A DNA stretch of 35,181 nt from an uncultured Fretibacterium sp. (GCA_937915835.1 CALGHA010000122.1:1-35181), one strand, 5' to 3'; shown: positions 15,793-25,208, numbered from the stretch's first letter. A program made the numbers and translations. The notes: a model not told the origin generated them from the sequence alone.

Positions 15793-15833
15793 GTTGGTTA
15801 AGGGTGCCGCCTTAGCCGACAGCCAGCATTTTT
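15793..15833 (+). terminator. Strong hairpin, probable terminator of the small ORF
   Basis: GTTGGTTAAGG (15793-15803) pairs over 11 bp with CCTTAGCCGAC (15810-15820) around a 6-base loop; a five-T run follows after 8 bases. The distance makes it a poor classical terminator, so it may instead be part of the leader of the following ATPase gene. Confidence 0.5.
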
Positions 15834-15892
15834 GTCCGCAGCTTCCCCGGACGCTTTCAATTATAGCATACCGAAGGGATAACAAATCACAT

Positions 15893-17989
15893 ATGCAAAA
15901 AGTTTTCAAAGTTCAAGAGGCCTATTCTGGCGACGCAATGAAGGGGCATGCTCGCATTCATCCGGACGACATGAGGGAATTAAATCTTAGTGAGGGTGAT
16001 TTAGTCGAGATAACGGGCAAAAAAACGACGAGTGCGCGAATATTCACAGGAGATAAAGAAGCAGGACGAGGAATAATTCAGATTGACGGCTTAATTCGCG
16101 AAAATGCCGGGACTTCGCTTGACGAGAATATAACTCTTGAGAGCAGTATAAATTATCATTTTGCCGGGAGCGCGACACTTCAGCCGTTAGGGGACGTGAA
16201 ATTGACGAGCAAGGAGAACGACGCGGCTTATATTTCATCAATGCTTGAAGGCCAATCCGTGAGGACAGGCGACAGATTGCGCGTAAACTTTTTCGGAACA
16301 CGAGTATGCGATTTCCAAGTTACAGCGACAACGCCCGACGGAACAGTGATAATCAACAAGTCGACATACTTAAACATTCTGAAACCGTTAGAGATTAAGC
16401 AGGTTCACAAAGTTACGTATGAGGACATTGGCGGCTTAAGCTTCCAAATTCGCAAAGTTCGAGAGATGATAGAGCTTCCGTTGAGATTTCCTCAAGTTTT
16501 CGAGCGATTAGGTATTCAGCCTCCGCGCGGAGTGTTATTATACGGACCTCCCGGAACAGGAAAAACTGTAATAGCCCGTGCAGTTGCGAATGAGACGGAT
16601 GCATGGTTTACGCATATTTCGGGTCCAGAGATAATCGGGAAATTCTACGGAGAAAGTGAAGAGAGATTACGCAAAATCTTTGAGGAAGCTCAAGACCGAG
16701 CGCCGTCGATAATATTTATAGATGAGATTGACGCGATCGCTCCCAAGCGTGAGGACATGGGCGGGGAAAAACAGGTTGAACGTCGTGTAGTCGCGCAATT
16801 GTTAGCTTTGATGGACGGTTTGAAATCGCGAGGACAATTAATAGTAATCGGAGCTACGAATATTCCCAACTCGTTAGACCCTGCTTTGCGTCGTCCAGGA
16901 CGTTTTGACCGAGAAATTTCTATTCCAATTCCCGACAGAAAAGGCAGACTAGAAATTTTACGTATTCACACGCGCGGAATGCCTTTATCAAGCGACGTTG
17001 ACTTGAAGCGAATTGCTGATTTATCGCATGGATTTGTCGGAGCTGATTTAGAAGCACTTGCGAAGGAAGCGGCGATGTCCTGTGTTCGAGATATTTTGCC
17101 GTATGTGAATTTTCATGAGCAGGAAATTCCGTATGAGCGTGTTGCAAGTCTTGAAGTCAGCATGAGACACTTCATGAACGCGTTACTTGAGACCGAGCCG
17201 TCAACAACCCGTGAAGTTTTCGTTGAGCTTCCAGACGTGAGCATGAACGACATCGGCGGCCTGGAAAATATCAAGACGGAATTAATGAATGCTGTAACGT
17301 GGCCGTTGAAACACTCAGAAATATTTGAACGTTATGAAATTCAGCCGGTGCGTGGAATTTTGCTTTACGGAAAATCCGGAACTGGAAAAACTTTATTAGC
17401 GAAGGCATTAGCTCACGACAGCGGAGTAAACTTTATCAGCGTCCAAGCCTCAAACATTCTTTCTCGTTATCTTGGTGAGAGTGAACGTGCTTTACGGGAA
17501 ATTTTCAGGATAGCCAAGCAGGCCGCACCGTCAATAATTTACGTTGATGAGATTGAAGCGTTATTCCCCGAACGAAGCGAGAACTCATCAGTTTTTGCGT
17601 CGACCGAGAGCAGATTAACCGGCCAATTTTTAGCGCAAATGCGAGGGATTGAGGAGTTGAACGGAGTTACGGTTTTAGCTTCGACGAATAGAATTGACTT
17701 GCTTGATAAATCGTTATTGACTTCCGGAGTGTTTGACCTGAAATTTGAATTGCCATTGCCGGACGTAAAAGCTCGCGAGGAAATTTTCAGGATAATTCTC
17801 AAGAAGAAGCCGTTATCCGACGACGTGAATATCTCAGAATTGGCCGAACTTACAGGGAAATTCACGGGAGGAGATATCGCGTTAATCTGCCGGCGTGCCT
17901 CAATGGAAGCGTTAAAGGCTGACACGAATAATTTCGTGATTACGCGCAAAAACTTTGACGACGCTTTGAAGCTCATGAAAGTATGCTAG
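15893..17989 (+). CDS. Cdc48/VAT-like double AAA+ ATPase
   Basis: A 698-residue unfoldase-type ATPase. The N-terminal region has the Cdc48 double-psi barrel pattern (KVQEAYSGDAMKGHARI...GDLVEITGK), followed by a second N-domain part. The D1 module has Walker A GPPGTGKT (218-225), pore loop KFYGES, Walker B DE at 277-278 and an intact RRPGRFDR arginine finger. The D2 module has GKSGTGKT (493-500) and DE at 552-553, but the arginine-finger segment reads LLTSGVFDLKFE and lacks the Arg residues. Start is the ATG at 15893: this matches the family N-terminus, while the longer frame from 15794 adds 33 unrelated residues overlapping a hairpin. The family is typical of archaea and eukaryotes and patchy in bacteria. 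The next gene starts 7 bases before its end. Substrates are unknown. Confidence 0.93.
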   Translation: MQKVFKVQEAYSGDAMKGHARIHPDDMRELNLSEGDLVEITGKKTTSARIFTGDKEAGRGIIQIDGLIRENAGTSLDENITLESSINYHFAGSATLQPLGDVKLTSKENDAAYISSMLEGQSVRTGDRLRVNFFGTRVCDFQVTATTPDGTVIINKSTYLNILKPLEIKQVHKVTYEDIGGLSFQIRKVREMIELPLRFPQVFERLGIQPPRGVLLYGPPGTGKTVIARAVANETDAWFTHISGPEIIGKFYGESEERLRKIFEEAQDRAPSIIFIDEIDAIAPKREDMGGEKQVERRVVAQLLALMDGLKSRGQLIVIGATNIPNSLDPALRRPGRFDREISIPIPDRKGRLEILRIHTRGMPLSSDVDLKRIADLSHGFVGADLEALAKEAAMSCVRDILPYVNFHEQEIPYERVASLEVSMRHFMNALLETEPSTTREVFVELPDVSMNDIGGLENIKTELMNAVTWPLKHSEIFERYEIQPVRGILLYGKSGTGKTLLAKALAHDSGVNFISVQASNILSRYLGESERALREIFRIAKQAAPSIIYVDEIEALFPERSENSSVFASTESRLTGQFLAQMRGIEELNGVTVLASTNRIDLLDKSLLTSGVFDLKFELPLPDVKAREEIFRIILKKKPLSDDVNISELAELTGKFTGGDIALICRRASMEALKADTNNFVITRKNFDDALKLMKVC

Positions 17990-18870
17990 AGATTATTGCT
18001 GAAGAAAATTATTCTCGTCTTGATGTATTTTTATGTGAAGAGTTAGGATTATCGCGAAGTCAAATTCAGAAGCTCATCAAGAATAAAAATATAACGTGTT
18101 CTATTAAACTCAAGCCCTCAATGAAAGTTTCGCAGGGTGAGAAATTTTTTGTGGACATACCGCCGTCTGAGAATTTGACGCATCTTGAAGCTGAGGATAT
18201 AGATTTTGACGTAATTTATGAGGATGAATATTTGCTCGTCATCAACAAGCCATCGGGATTAGTCGTTCATCCAGCTCCAGGAAATTGGCACGGGACATTA
18301 GTAAACGGCTTAGTTTATCGTTATCCGGAGTTAAAAGCTCTGCCGAATTTTCTTAGGCCTGGAATAGTTCACAGGTTAGACGCCGGGACTTCGGGCTTAA
18401 TGATTGTCGCACGGACGCAAAAAGTTATGTTAATGCTTCAGGAAATGTTTAAATTGCGGGAAATTCACAAGAAGTATCTTGCTCTGACGCACGGAACTCC
18501 GGCAAAACGCGAGGGAATTTTATCCGGGCCAATTGACCGAGACCCGAATAATTTTTTACGCATGGCAATTGTCGAGAACGGTCGGCCATCATTAACCGGC
18601 TATAAAGTTCTGTGGAGCCGCAATAAATATTCGTTGATTGAGTGTAATTTATTCACAGGCCGAATGCATCAGATACGTGTTCACCTTTCAGCGTTGGGAT
18701 GTCCATTAGTCGGCGATAATTTATACGGAACGAACGACGAGAAATTACCGCGAGTATATTTGCATTCATGGAAGCTGGAATTTACGCACCCGATTACGCA
18801 GGAGAATATGAGCTTTCGACGGAATATAACGAGTGATTTTCTTGATTTTATCGCTGATTTGAGGGATTGA
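17983..18870 (+). CDS. RluA-family 23S rRNA pseudouridine synthase (RluD-like)
   Basis: Converts uridine to pseudouridine in RNA, probably in 23S rRNA. 295 residues: an N-terminal S4 RNA-binding domain (about 10-60, SRLDVFLCEELGLSRSQIQKLI) and a catalytic domain with HRLDAGTSG, where Asp133 is the nucleophile, plus GRMHQIRVHLSALGCPLVGD. This resembles RluD most. It overlaps the AAA ATPase gene by 7 bases and is followed by dnaN after 48 bases, so it may be cotranscribed with the ATPase. The exact target uridines cannot be told. Confidence 0.93.
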   Translation: MLEIIAEENYSRLDVFLCEELGLSRSQIQKLIKNKNITCSIKLKPSMKVSQGEKFFVDIPPSENLTHLEAEDIDFDVIYEDEYLLVINKPSGLVVHPAPGNWHGTLVNGLVYRYPELKALPNFLRPGIVHRLDAGTSGLMIVARTQKVMLMLQEMFKLREIHKKYLALTHGTPAKREGILSGPIDRDPNNFLRMAIVENGRPSLTGYKVLWSRNKYSLIECNLFTGRMHQIRVHLSALGCPLVGDNLYGTNDEKLPRVYLHSWKLEFTHPITQENMSFRRNITSDFLDFIADLRD

Positions 18871-18918
18871 GATATAATTAGCAAAAACTTTTCCGAATAT
18901 GACAGAAAGGATATAAAT

Positions 18919-20208
18919 ATGAGATTACGAATAAAGCGTCAAGATTTCCTGAGGAGCTGGCAAATCGCGGAGAAAGTAACAAACGCCAAAAGCACGCTTG
19001 AAGGAGTGAAAGCCGTATTAATTAAGGCAGACGAGGACGAAAATGGGAACGGAACAGTTACCCTTGAAGCTACAGATATGAAGTCTTATGTTAGGTGCAA
19101 GGCTGAAGGAGTTACAGTTGTTGAGCCTGGTACAGCTTTAGCAAATGCGTCTATTCTCGGAAGCATGATGAGAAAATATTCCACTGAAGAATTAGAGCTT
19201 GAGTTTAACAGTGAACGAGGATTATTTACTTCAGGTACCAGCAAAATAAGAGTAGCAGGAATTGCCAGTAGTAATTTTCCCGGAGTTCCCGAAAGTCAGG
19301 ATGCTGAAATGATATGTGAGATTATGGCTTCGGATTTAGCTCGTATAATTTCAGAGGGAAGCAGTGCGAGTTCTATGCCTCAGGATTTCCCGAAATATAT
19401 GGGAACATGTTTACTCAAAACTGAGGAACAAGCATTAAAAGTTGTCTCGACTGATGGCAAAAGATTATCCAGGTCTAGAACGTTTTGTACGGTTATGAAA
19501 GATGAAGATTTACTGATTGCTGCCCCTGCCTTAAAGGAACTGGGAAAAACTATAGCTTCATACGGTGAAAATGTTGTTTCGATATTGGCCGAAAGTGCGA
19601 TGATCTGGTTCAGGCTTGAAAATGTAGAGTTTGCAATCAGACGTATTGAGTCAAATTTCCCGAACTATGAACGCATTCTCAACGATGAAAAACGTACAGT
19701 AATGCGAGTAAACTGCGGAGAGTTATCAGCAGTACTTGACAGGATAGATATTATTGCGAAGACTACTCCGGCTCATATTATGGCGATGGCTATTCAGACG
19801 AACGGACAAGTCAGAATTACTGCGCGTGCTCCTGATGTTGGAACTGCTGTAGAAAATATGCATGCAGAAATTGAGGGAAGCTATATTCAATTGGGCTTCA
19901 ATGTTGGCTATTTCCAGGATGGATTGAAAGCAATGGGGGCCGGCGAAATTGTTATCGAGTTCAGCGGCGAGGAAGAACAAGCCAGAATGTATAGGGACAG
20001 CTCAAATGATTTTCTGTATATGTTAATGCCTGCGAGATTAAGCATACAAGATGCCATGACAGAAGAAGAAATTGGAGACTTCAGCCGTAACATGGAAGAA
20101 CCTGATGATGTTTCTTCGGAGTCGGAATACCAAGAGCCTGAACAAAATTATCAGTCTGAGCCGGAGCAATCTGAGCAAAATAATTATGGCCAGGAAAATA
20201 ATTATTAG
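18919..20208 (+). CDS. dnaN: DNA polymerase III beta clamp with long acidic C-terminal tail
   Basis: The sliding clamp that holds DnaE on DNA. 429 residues. The first 374 or so form the three clamp domains, ending at the usual MLMPARL end (family members end near here, PMRL in E. coli). About 55 more residues follow, rich in Glu, Gln, Asn, Ser and Tyr (EPEQSEQNNYGQE), with no predicted fold. Such a tail beyond the normal end of the clamp is unusual and sits next to the partner-binding pocket. ATG at 18919 with AGAAAGGA upstream. The stop is 2 bases before recF; the dnaN-recF order is the common one near replication origins. Confidence 0.95.
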   Translation: MRLRIKRQDFLRSWQIAEKVTNAKSTLEGVKAVLIKADEDENGNGTVTLEATDMKSYVRCKAEGVTVVEPGTALANASILGSMMRKYSTEELELEFNSERGLFTSGTSKIRVAGIASSNFPGVPESQDAEMICEIMASDLARIISEGSSASSMPQDFPKYMGTCLLKTEEQALKVVSTDGKRLSRSRTFCTVMKDEDLLIAAPALKELGKTIASYGENVVSILAESAMIWFRLENVEFAIRRIESNFPNYERILNDEKRTVMRVNCGELSAVLDRIDIIAKTTPAHIMAMAIQTNGQVRITARAPDVGTAVENMHAEIEGSYIQLGFNVGYFQDGLKAMGAGEIVIEFSGEEEQARMYRDSSNDFLYMLMPARLSIQDAMTEEEIGDFSRNMEEPDDVSSESEYQEPEQNYQSEPEQSEQNNYGQENNY

Positions 20209-20210
20209 CG

Positions 20211-21254
20211 TTGAGATTTGATTACAGCGTAGTAAAAAATTTCAGGAATTGTCCGGAGTGTAAAATTAATTGGGCTCCGGGCATTAATTTAATTTTGGGC
20301 AAGAACGGTTCAGGCAAGACGAATTTACTTGAGAGCTTGAGCATATTAACCGGCTGGGGAGCATTCGGCAAAACCAGAAACATAATTTCATGGACGAGTG
20401 AAAGTTCACGGGCTTTAATCGGTGCGGAAGTCTCAGGCGAGGAAAAATTCACGCTTAAGGCCGAAATCTCATCAAAAATTTCATTGAGACAGAACGACAA
20501 GGCGATATCATTCACTGACTTGAGATTAAATTTCCCATCGATAATTTTTCTCAGCAGCAGTATAAATCTCATCGACGGTTCACCTTCAGCACGAAGATTA
20601 TTTGTTGACAGGCTGTGTTCGTTATTCTTCCCGATTTATGCTAAGAGGCTTGCGGACTTCAAATACATCATGCGGACTCGAACGCTTTTGCTTCGTCAGG
20701 GAAAATCTCCGTCGAGAACAGAAATTCCATTTTGTGAGTTAGGCGGCTGGATTATGGACAAACGAAGAGAAGTAATCTCCCAACTAATGAGCCTGATAAA
20801 TCCCCAAAAAATTACTCTGTCATTTCTTCCCTTATTGACAAGTTCACCGGCAAATTCGCAAATGACTTCCGGACAAGAATATTTACATCATGCTTTACAG
20901 GCCAATTCAAAACGTGAGCTTTATGCGCAGAGGCCATTATGCGGACCGAATTATGATGAGCTTGCAATAATAATCTCCAGTAACGGGCGTTTAGCTTCGG
21001 AAGCGTTAAGTCGAGGCCAGAAACGAAGGCTTGTGCTTTACCTGATAATTACGGCGGGAAAATTAATCGCTATGAGGCTTAAGCGTGAGCCGGTATTATT
21101 ATTCGATGACTTGACGGCAGAACTTGACGCGGAAGGCCGGGAATTTACGTATCAACAACTCGCAAAAACTAAGTGGCAAATTTTCATCACAGCTCCGGAG
21201 AAGCCATTCAAGACGCGCAAAAAATTCGGGGGAATAACTTTAAGCCTCGTGTAA
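20211..21254 (+). CDS. recF: DNA replication and repair protein RecF
   Basis: An SMC-like ATPase that helps load RecA at gaps in DNA. 347 residues. P-loop GKNGSGKT (30-37), the signature SRGQKRRLVLY and Walker B LLFDDLTAELD match the family. Start is a TTG at 20211, 2 bases after dnaN, giving the standard short RecF N-terminus. It is followed by mnmG after 36 bases. Confidence 0.94.
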   Translation: MRFDYSVVKNFRNCPECKINWAPGINLILGKNGSGKTNLLESLSILTGWGAFGKTRNIISWTSESSRALIGAEVSGEEKFTLKAEISSKISLRQNDKAISFTDLRLNFPSIIFLSSSINLIDGSPSARRLFVDRLCSLFFPIYAKRLADFKYIMRTRTLLLRQGKSPSRTEIPFCELGGWIMDKRREVISQLMSLINPQKITLSFLPLLTSSPANSQMTSGQEYLHHALQANSKRELYAQRPLCGPNYDELAIIISSNGRLASEALSRGQKRRLVLYLIITAGKLIAMRLKREPVLLFDDLTAELDAEGREFTYQQLAKTKWQIFITAPEKPFKTRKKFGGITLSLV

Positions 21255-21290
21255 AATATATTCATTCTAGATTAAGGAGTAAAAAATTTC

Positions 21291-23180
21291 TTGTTTCGAG
21301 ACAAATATCAAGTTATCGTAATCGGCGGAGGACATGCGGGCTGTGAAGCGGCTTTAGCGTGTTCAAGAATTGGCGTTCGAACACTCATGTTAAACCTAAG
21401 TGTCGACAACACGGCGTTAATGCCCTGCAATCCATCAATCGGAGGTCCTGCGAAAGGTCATTTAGTCCGTGAGGTCAGTGCGCTTGGCGGTGAACAGGCG
21501 AGGGCGGCTGATGCTTCGACGTTAATGGTACGCTGGCTGAACACGTCAAAGGGTGCGGCGGTTCGTGCTTTGAGGGCACAATGTGATCCGGGACTTTACG
21601 GGACTTATTACAGAAAATTGTTGACGACGCAAGTAAATCTCGACGTTAACCAGGACGAGGCAGTTGAAATTTTCACGAGCGATAACAAAGTTTCAGGAGT
21701 TCGAACTCGGCACGGAGCGGAATACGAGGCAAGCGCAATAATTCTCTGCGGAGGAGTGTATTTATCCGGGCGCGTTTTTGTCGGTGAAAAGTCCTTCAAG
21801 TCCGGGCCAATGGGGCAGAATAACTCTGAAGCTCTCGCGAAATCCCTTGCAAACTTGGGCATTCAGACTGGCACAATGAGAACTGACACAACGCCGCGAC
21901 TTAATATTCACACGATAGATTTCTCGCATATGACCCCGCAATTATCCGAACAGGAGCCGTTATGCTTTGACTTATGGGGAGAAAGAAAGTTATACACAAA
22001 TTCGGGTTATGCGTGTTATTTTTCGCGAACGACTGAGAAAACGTATGAAATCTTAGCGAATAACATTAAGCGTTCTCCACTTGTAACAGGCGATGTAAAA
22101 TCTCATGGTCCGCGTTATTGTCCGTCAATCGAGGATAAATTTCTGCGTTTTCCGGATCATATAACTCATCCGATTGTGTTTGAGCCGGTTTCACTGAACA
22201 CTAACGAAGTCTACGTACAGAATTTCTCTACAAGTTTGCCTTATGACGTGCAAGTAGAGATGATTAAATCGCTTCCGGGCTGTGAGCGAGCAAAGGTTAT
22301 CAAGCCAGGCTATGGAATTGAGTATATTTATTTACTTCCTGACCAGTTGAAGCATAATCTGGAGAATAAAAATATTTCGGGTTTCTTCTGTGCCGGCCAG
22401 GTCAACGGAACTTCGGGCTATGAAGAAGCTGCGGCTCAAGGATTATTAGCAGGGATTAACGCGGCAATGTTCGTGCTGAACAAAGAGCCTGTAATTCTCG
22501 GACGTGATGACGGATATTTAGGCGTGTTAATCGATGACTTGACGACGAAGAGCACTGATGAGCCTTATAGAATGCTGACGAGCCGTTGCGAACACAGATT
22601 GTTATTACGATGGGACAACGCAGCACACAGACTTTCACATTACGGCCACGAAGCGGGCTTAATCGACGCTGAACACTGGGAATTTTTACAGCAAAGATTT
22701 ATGAATGAAGATGAAGAGATTTCCAGACTTAAACGGACCAAGATAACGCCTTCAGCCGAGATTGAGAGATTATGCGTTGAACACGAGGCCGAAATTTTGA
22801 GCGAGCCAATGAGCCTTGCTGATTTTCTGCAACATAAAGGAGTTCGCTATGACTTAATCGCAGAAATTTCACCGTCGGAAAAATTTTTATCACCGGAAGA
22901 GATTGCTCATGTTGAGACTGAATTACGCTACACGGGTTATCTTGAACGAGAAATAAGAAACGTCGAGAAAATGAGAAATCTTGATAACGCGAAAATTCCA
23001 GATGATTTTGATTACGACGCTGTAATTGGCCTCAGAGCTGAATGCTTGCAAAAGTTAAAGCATTTCCGGCCGGCTTCACTCGGTCATGCTTTGAGAATTT
23101 CAGGTGTAACTCCTGCTGACGTGCAATTAATCTCCGTAATAATCGCCCGCAATGAGAAAATTAAATCTAAGCATCAATAA
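21291..23180 (+). CDS. mnmG: tRNA uridine-5-carboxymethylaminomethyl modification enzyme MnmG
   Basis: With MnmE it modifies the wobble uridine of certain tRNAs, using FAD. 629 residues, the usual size. The FAD-binding motif GGGHAGCEAA is at 12-21, followed by CNPSIGGPAKGHLV, the GYEEAAAQG region, and the C-terminal helical domain (RPASLGHALRISGVTPADVQ). The start is a TTG at 21291 with AAGGAG upstream. MnmE is not in the window. mnmG near dnaN/recF is common around origins. Confidence 0.96.
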   Translation: MFRDKYQVIVIGGGHAGCEAALACSRIGVRTLMLNLSVDNTALMPCNPSIGGPAKGHLVREVSALGGEQARAADASTLMVRWLNTSKGAAVRALRAQCDPGLYGTYYRKLLTTQVNLDVNQDEAVEIFTSDNKVSGVRTRHGAEYEASAIILCGGVYLSGRVFVGEKSFKSGPMGQNNSEALAKSLANLGIQTGTMRTDTTPRLNIHTIDFSHMTPQLSEQEPLCFDLWGERKLYTNSGYACYFSRTTEKTYEILANNIKRSPLVTGDVKSHGPRYCPSIEDKFLRFPDHITHPIVFEPVSLNTNEVYVQNFSTSLPYDVQVEMIKSLPGCERAKVIKPGYGIEYIYLLPDQLKHNLENKNISGFFCAGQVNGTSGYEEAAAQGLLAGINAAMFVLNKEPVILGRDDGYLGVLIDDLTTKSTDEPYRMLTSRCEHRLLLRWDNAAHRLSHYGHEAGLIDAEHWEFLQQRFMNEDEEISRLKRTKITPSAEIERLCVEHEAEILSEPMSLADFLQHKGVRYDLIAEISPSEKFLSPEEIAHVETELRYTGYLEREIRNVEKMRNLDNAKIPDDFDYDAVIGLRAECLQKLKHFRPASLGHALRISGVTPADVQLISVIIARNEKIKSKHQ

Positions 23181-23616
23181 ATTATTTCCAGCGGCCGCAC
23201 GAAGAGTTGAGATTTTGCGAGAACTCCGTAAAAACTGGGCGAGTATTGTCGGGCCTACGCTTGTACGTCATTCTTTTCCGTCTGTCTTGGGAGTGAACAC
23301 GATTACCGTAGCTGTTGAGGACCAGAACACTGCGAACATGATTACCAAGATGAAGGGTAATATCAGGCGTGCTTTAACTTCGCGTGATGGTTACGAGGCC
23401 GACGAGAATTTTACGCTGAAAGTTGTAATTGGCGTTCCTCTGAAAATTAAGAAAGCTGAGACTAAGCGGGCAAATTCTGACATTGAAGTTGACGAGGAAG
23501 AAGTGAGACAGTATATGCAGGGAGCTCCTGAGACACTGCCTGAGGATATAAATTATGCTATTTCTCACTTAAAAATATTTCTAGAGAAAAAATTTACTCA
23601 AGGTTCGGAACGTTGA
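23152..23616 (+). CDS. DUF721 protein, probable DciA-type helicase loader
   Basis: 154 residues. The first 100 or so match the DUF721 pattern (ELRKNWASIVGPTLVRHSFP then VEDQNTANMITKM), the domain that defines DciA, the common bacterial loader of the DnaB helicase. The tail is charged and ends in a short basic segment. It overlaps mnmG by 29 bases, so its ATG at 23152 is within the mnmG end; start choice rests on the family-like N-terminus and is less certain. A role in replication fits the neighbouring dnaN and recF. DUF721 proteins also occur in unknown roles, so the name is not assigned. Confidence 0.8.
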   Translation: MRKLNLSINKLFPAAARRVEILRELRKNWASIVGPTLVRHSFPSVLGVNTITVAVEDQNTANMITKMKGNIRRALTSRDGYEADENFTLKVVIGVPLKIKKAETKRANSDIEVDEEEVRQYMQGAPETLPEDINYAISHLKIFLEKKFTQGSER

Positions 23617-23627
23617 AAATATCGCTG

Positions 23628-25181
23628 TTATGTCTTGTAAATTTTCTGCCCCTGAGTTCTGAGATTTTTAGCGTGAGCTTCTGCCCCTTTCAAGTCGCCC
23701 TGATATTCAAGCCTGTATTTTCCCCAGTGAAAATTATTCATCGAAACAACGAAGATTTTACGTCGGAACTCGTCCTGCCAGTCGTCAAGATATTTATAGA
23801 TATAACTTGCAACATGCGGTGCCGTCTGAATAATAAACGCCTGAGCATTATTCGCACTGGTAATCTTCCTGATGAAACGCTTAATCCTCATCGCAATATT
23901 CTCCTCGCGTTCGACAAACCCATTATCTGAGCAAATCGGGCAGTTTCGGGTTAAAATACTTTTTAGGTCAGGCCGTTCACGCTTCCTTGTCAGCTCCACA
24001 AGTCCCAATTGAGTAATACTGAACACGTGAGCTTTAAGCCTGTCATGCCGCAAAAAACTCTCAAAATGTTTCAATAGTTCCTGTTTATCCTCGTTCAAGT
24101 CCATATCAATAAAATCTACGATAATAATTCCGCCGATCGAACGAAGTCTTAATTGCCTCGCAATTTCCTCCGCCGCTTCAAGATTAGTCGCCAGCACCGT
24201 ATGCCTCATGTCCGGAGCGCTCGTGAATTTGCCCGTATTAACGTCAATAACTGTAAGTGCCTCCGTCTGGTCAATCACAAGATAAGCCCCGCTTTTAAGC
24301 CAAACTTTTTTGTCCAGAGCTTTATTAATTTCCTCTTCAATCCCGAAATAATCGAATATCGGAATAATCCCCCCGTATAAAGTTACATTAGGTTTTTCCG
24401 GGTAAAATCGTTCGACAAAATTTTTTGCCTGTTCGTATTCTTCCGTGTCGTCAATAATAATCTCATTGATATTGCCTGAAATCTCATCACGTAAAACTTT
24501 TCCCAACGTCCCAGTGTCGCGATATAATAAACACGGTCCAGGAGTTTCCCTAGCTTTCGAGAAAATTTCATCCCAGAGTTCCAGCAAGGATTTCAAATCA
24601 GCCCGTAAAAACTCTTCAGAAATATTTTCTGCGGCTGTCCTGATAATAATTCCATGCTGAGGATTTTCAGCCTTTAACTCGTCAGCAATTTTCTTGAGCC
24701 TTTTGCGTTCTGAATTGTCAAAAATTCTCTTGGACACGCCGATTTCCTCACTGTCAGGAATTAACACGAGCCATCGTCCGGGAACGGAAATTCTCGGGCT
24801 TACTCTTGGAGCTTTATTTTTTCTGGCATTCTTTATGACCTGAACAATTAATTCTTTTCCCGGCTTTAATTCACTTGGATTAGGAGCCTCATTAATGTAC
24901 ATGAAGGCATTTCTTGTGTCGTGCTTGCGTTTGTTTGATTTCGACGTGAGAGCCAAAAAAGCCGCGCTTATAGCTGGAATTACCGTATCAATTCTGGCTT
25001 TGAAGATATCGCCTTGACGAGTTTGCGGCGAGATAAATTCATGGGGTGATGTGTCCTCGTCATCATATTCATCTGAAAAATTATAGTCAATGAAGATTTC
25101 TGCTAATTTCCCGTCCTCAAGAACAGCCACTCTTGACTGCTCAGGTTCTTTCAAGTCAGCAATAATTTTTACGTCAGTCAT
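23628..25181 (-). CDS. rng: Ribonuclease G/E family protein
   Basis: An endoribonuclease for rRNA and mRNA processing. 517 residues, nearer RNase G than RNase E in length. An N-terminal S1 RNA-binding region (RQGDIFKARIDTVIPAISAAFL) is interrupted by a charged insert; the catalytic part has IDVNTGKF, EEIARQLRLRSIGGIIIVDFIDM, and the zinc-link CPIC that holds the dimer in RNase E/G. Start is the ATG at 25181. Its stop is 11 bases from that of the convergent DUF721 gene. It lies 27 bases downstream of the DUF2344 gene on the same strand, a pairing often seen with a radical SAM partner that is missing here. Confidence 0.93.
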   Translation of the reverse strand: MTDVKIIADLKEPEQSRVAVLEDGKLAEIFIDYNFSDEYDDEDTSPHEFISPQTRQGDIFKARIDTVIPAISAAFLALTSKSNKRKHDTRNAFMYINEAPNPSELKPGKELIVQVIKNARKNKAPRVSPRISVPGRWLVLIPDSEEIGVSKRIFDNSERKRLKKIADELKAENPQHGIIIRTAAENISEEFLRADLKSLLELWDEIFSKARETPGPCLLYRDTGTLGKVLRDEISGNINEIIIDDTEEYEQAKNFVERFYPEKPNVTLYGGIIPIFDYFGIEEEINKALDKKVWLKSGAYLVIDQTEALTVIDVNTGKFTSAPDMRHTVLATNLEAAEEIARQLRLRSIGGIIIVDFIDMDLNEDKQELLKHFESFLRHDRLKAHVFSITQLGLVELTRKRERPDLKSILTRNCPICSDNGFVEREENIAMRIKRFIRKITSANNAQAFIIQTAPHVASYIYKYLDDWQDEFRRKIFVVSMNNFHWGKYRLEYQGDLKGAEAHAKNLRTQGQKIYKT

Positions 25182-25208
25182 AATAAATAAATTTTCCCCG
25201 TTTTAAAT

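Noticed and set aside
15794..15892. 33-residue N-terminal extension of the Cdc48-like protein
   Set aside because: The extension overlaps a stable hairpin, is unlike the family, and the ATG at 15893 gives the expected N-terminus.
18871..23616. Replication origin near dnaN-recF
   Set aside because: Only a single TTATACACA-type box is seen (21990-21998, inside mnmG) and another far away at 33354-33362; there is no box cluster, AT-rich unwinding element or dnaA.
23613..23930. Plus-strand open frame of 105 codons after the DUF721 gene
   Set aside because: It is the reverse-strand shadow of the RNase G/E gene, which has clear family motifs.
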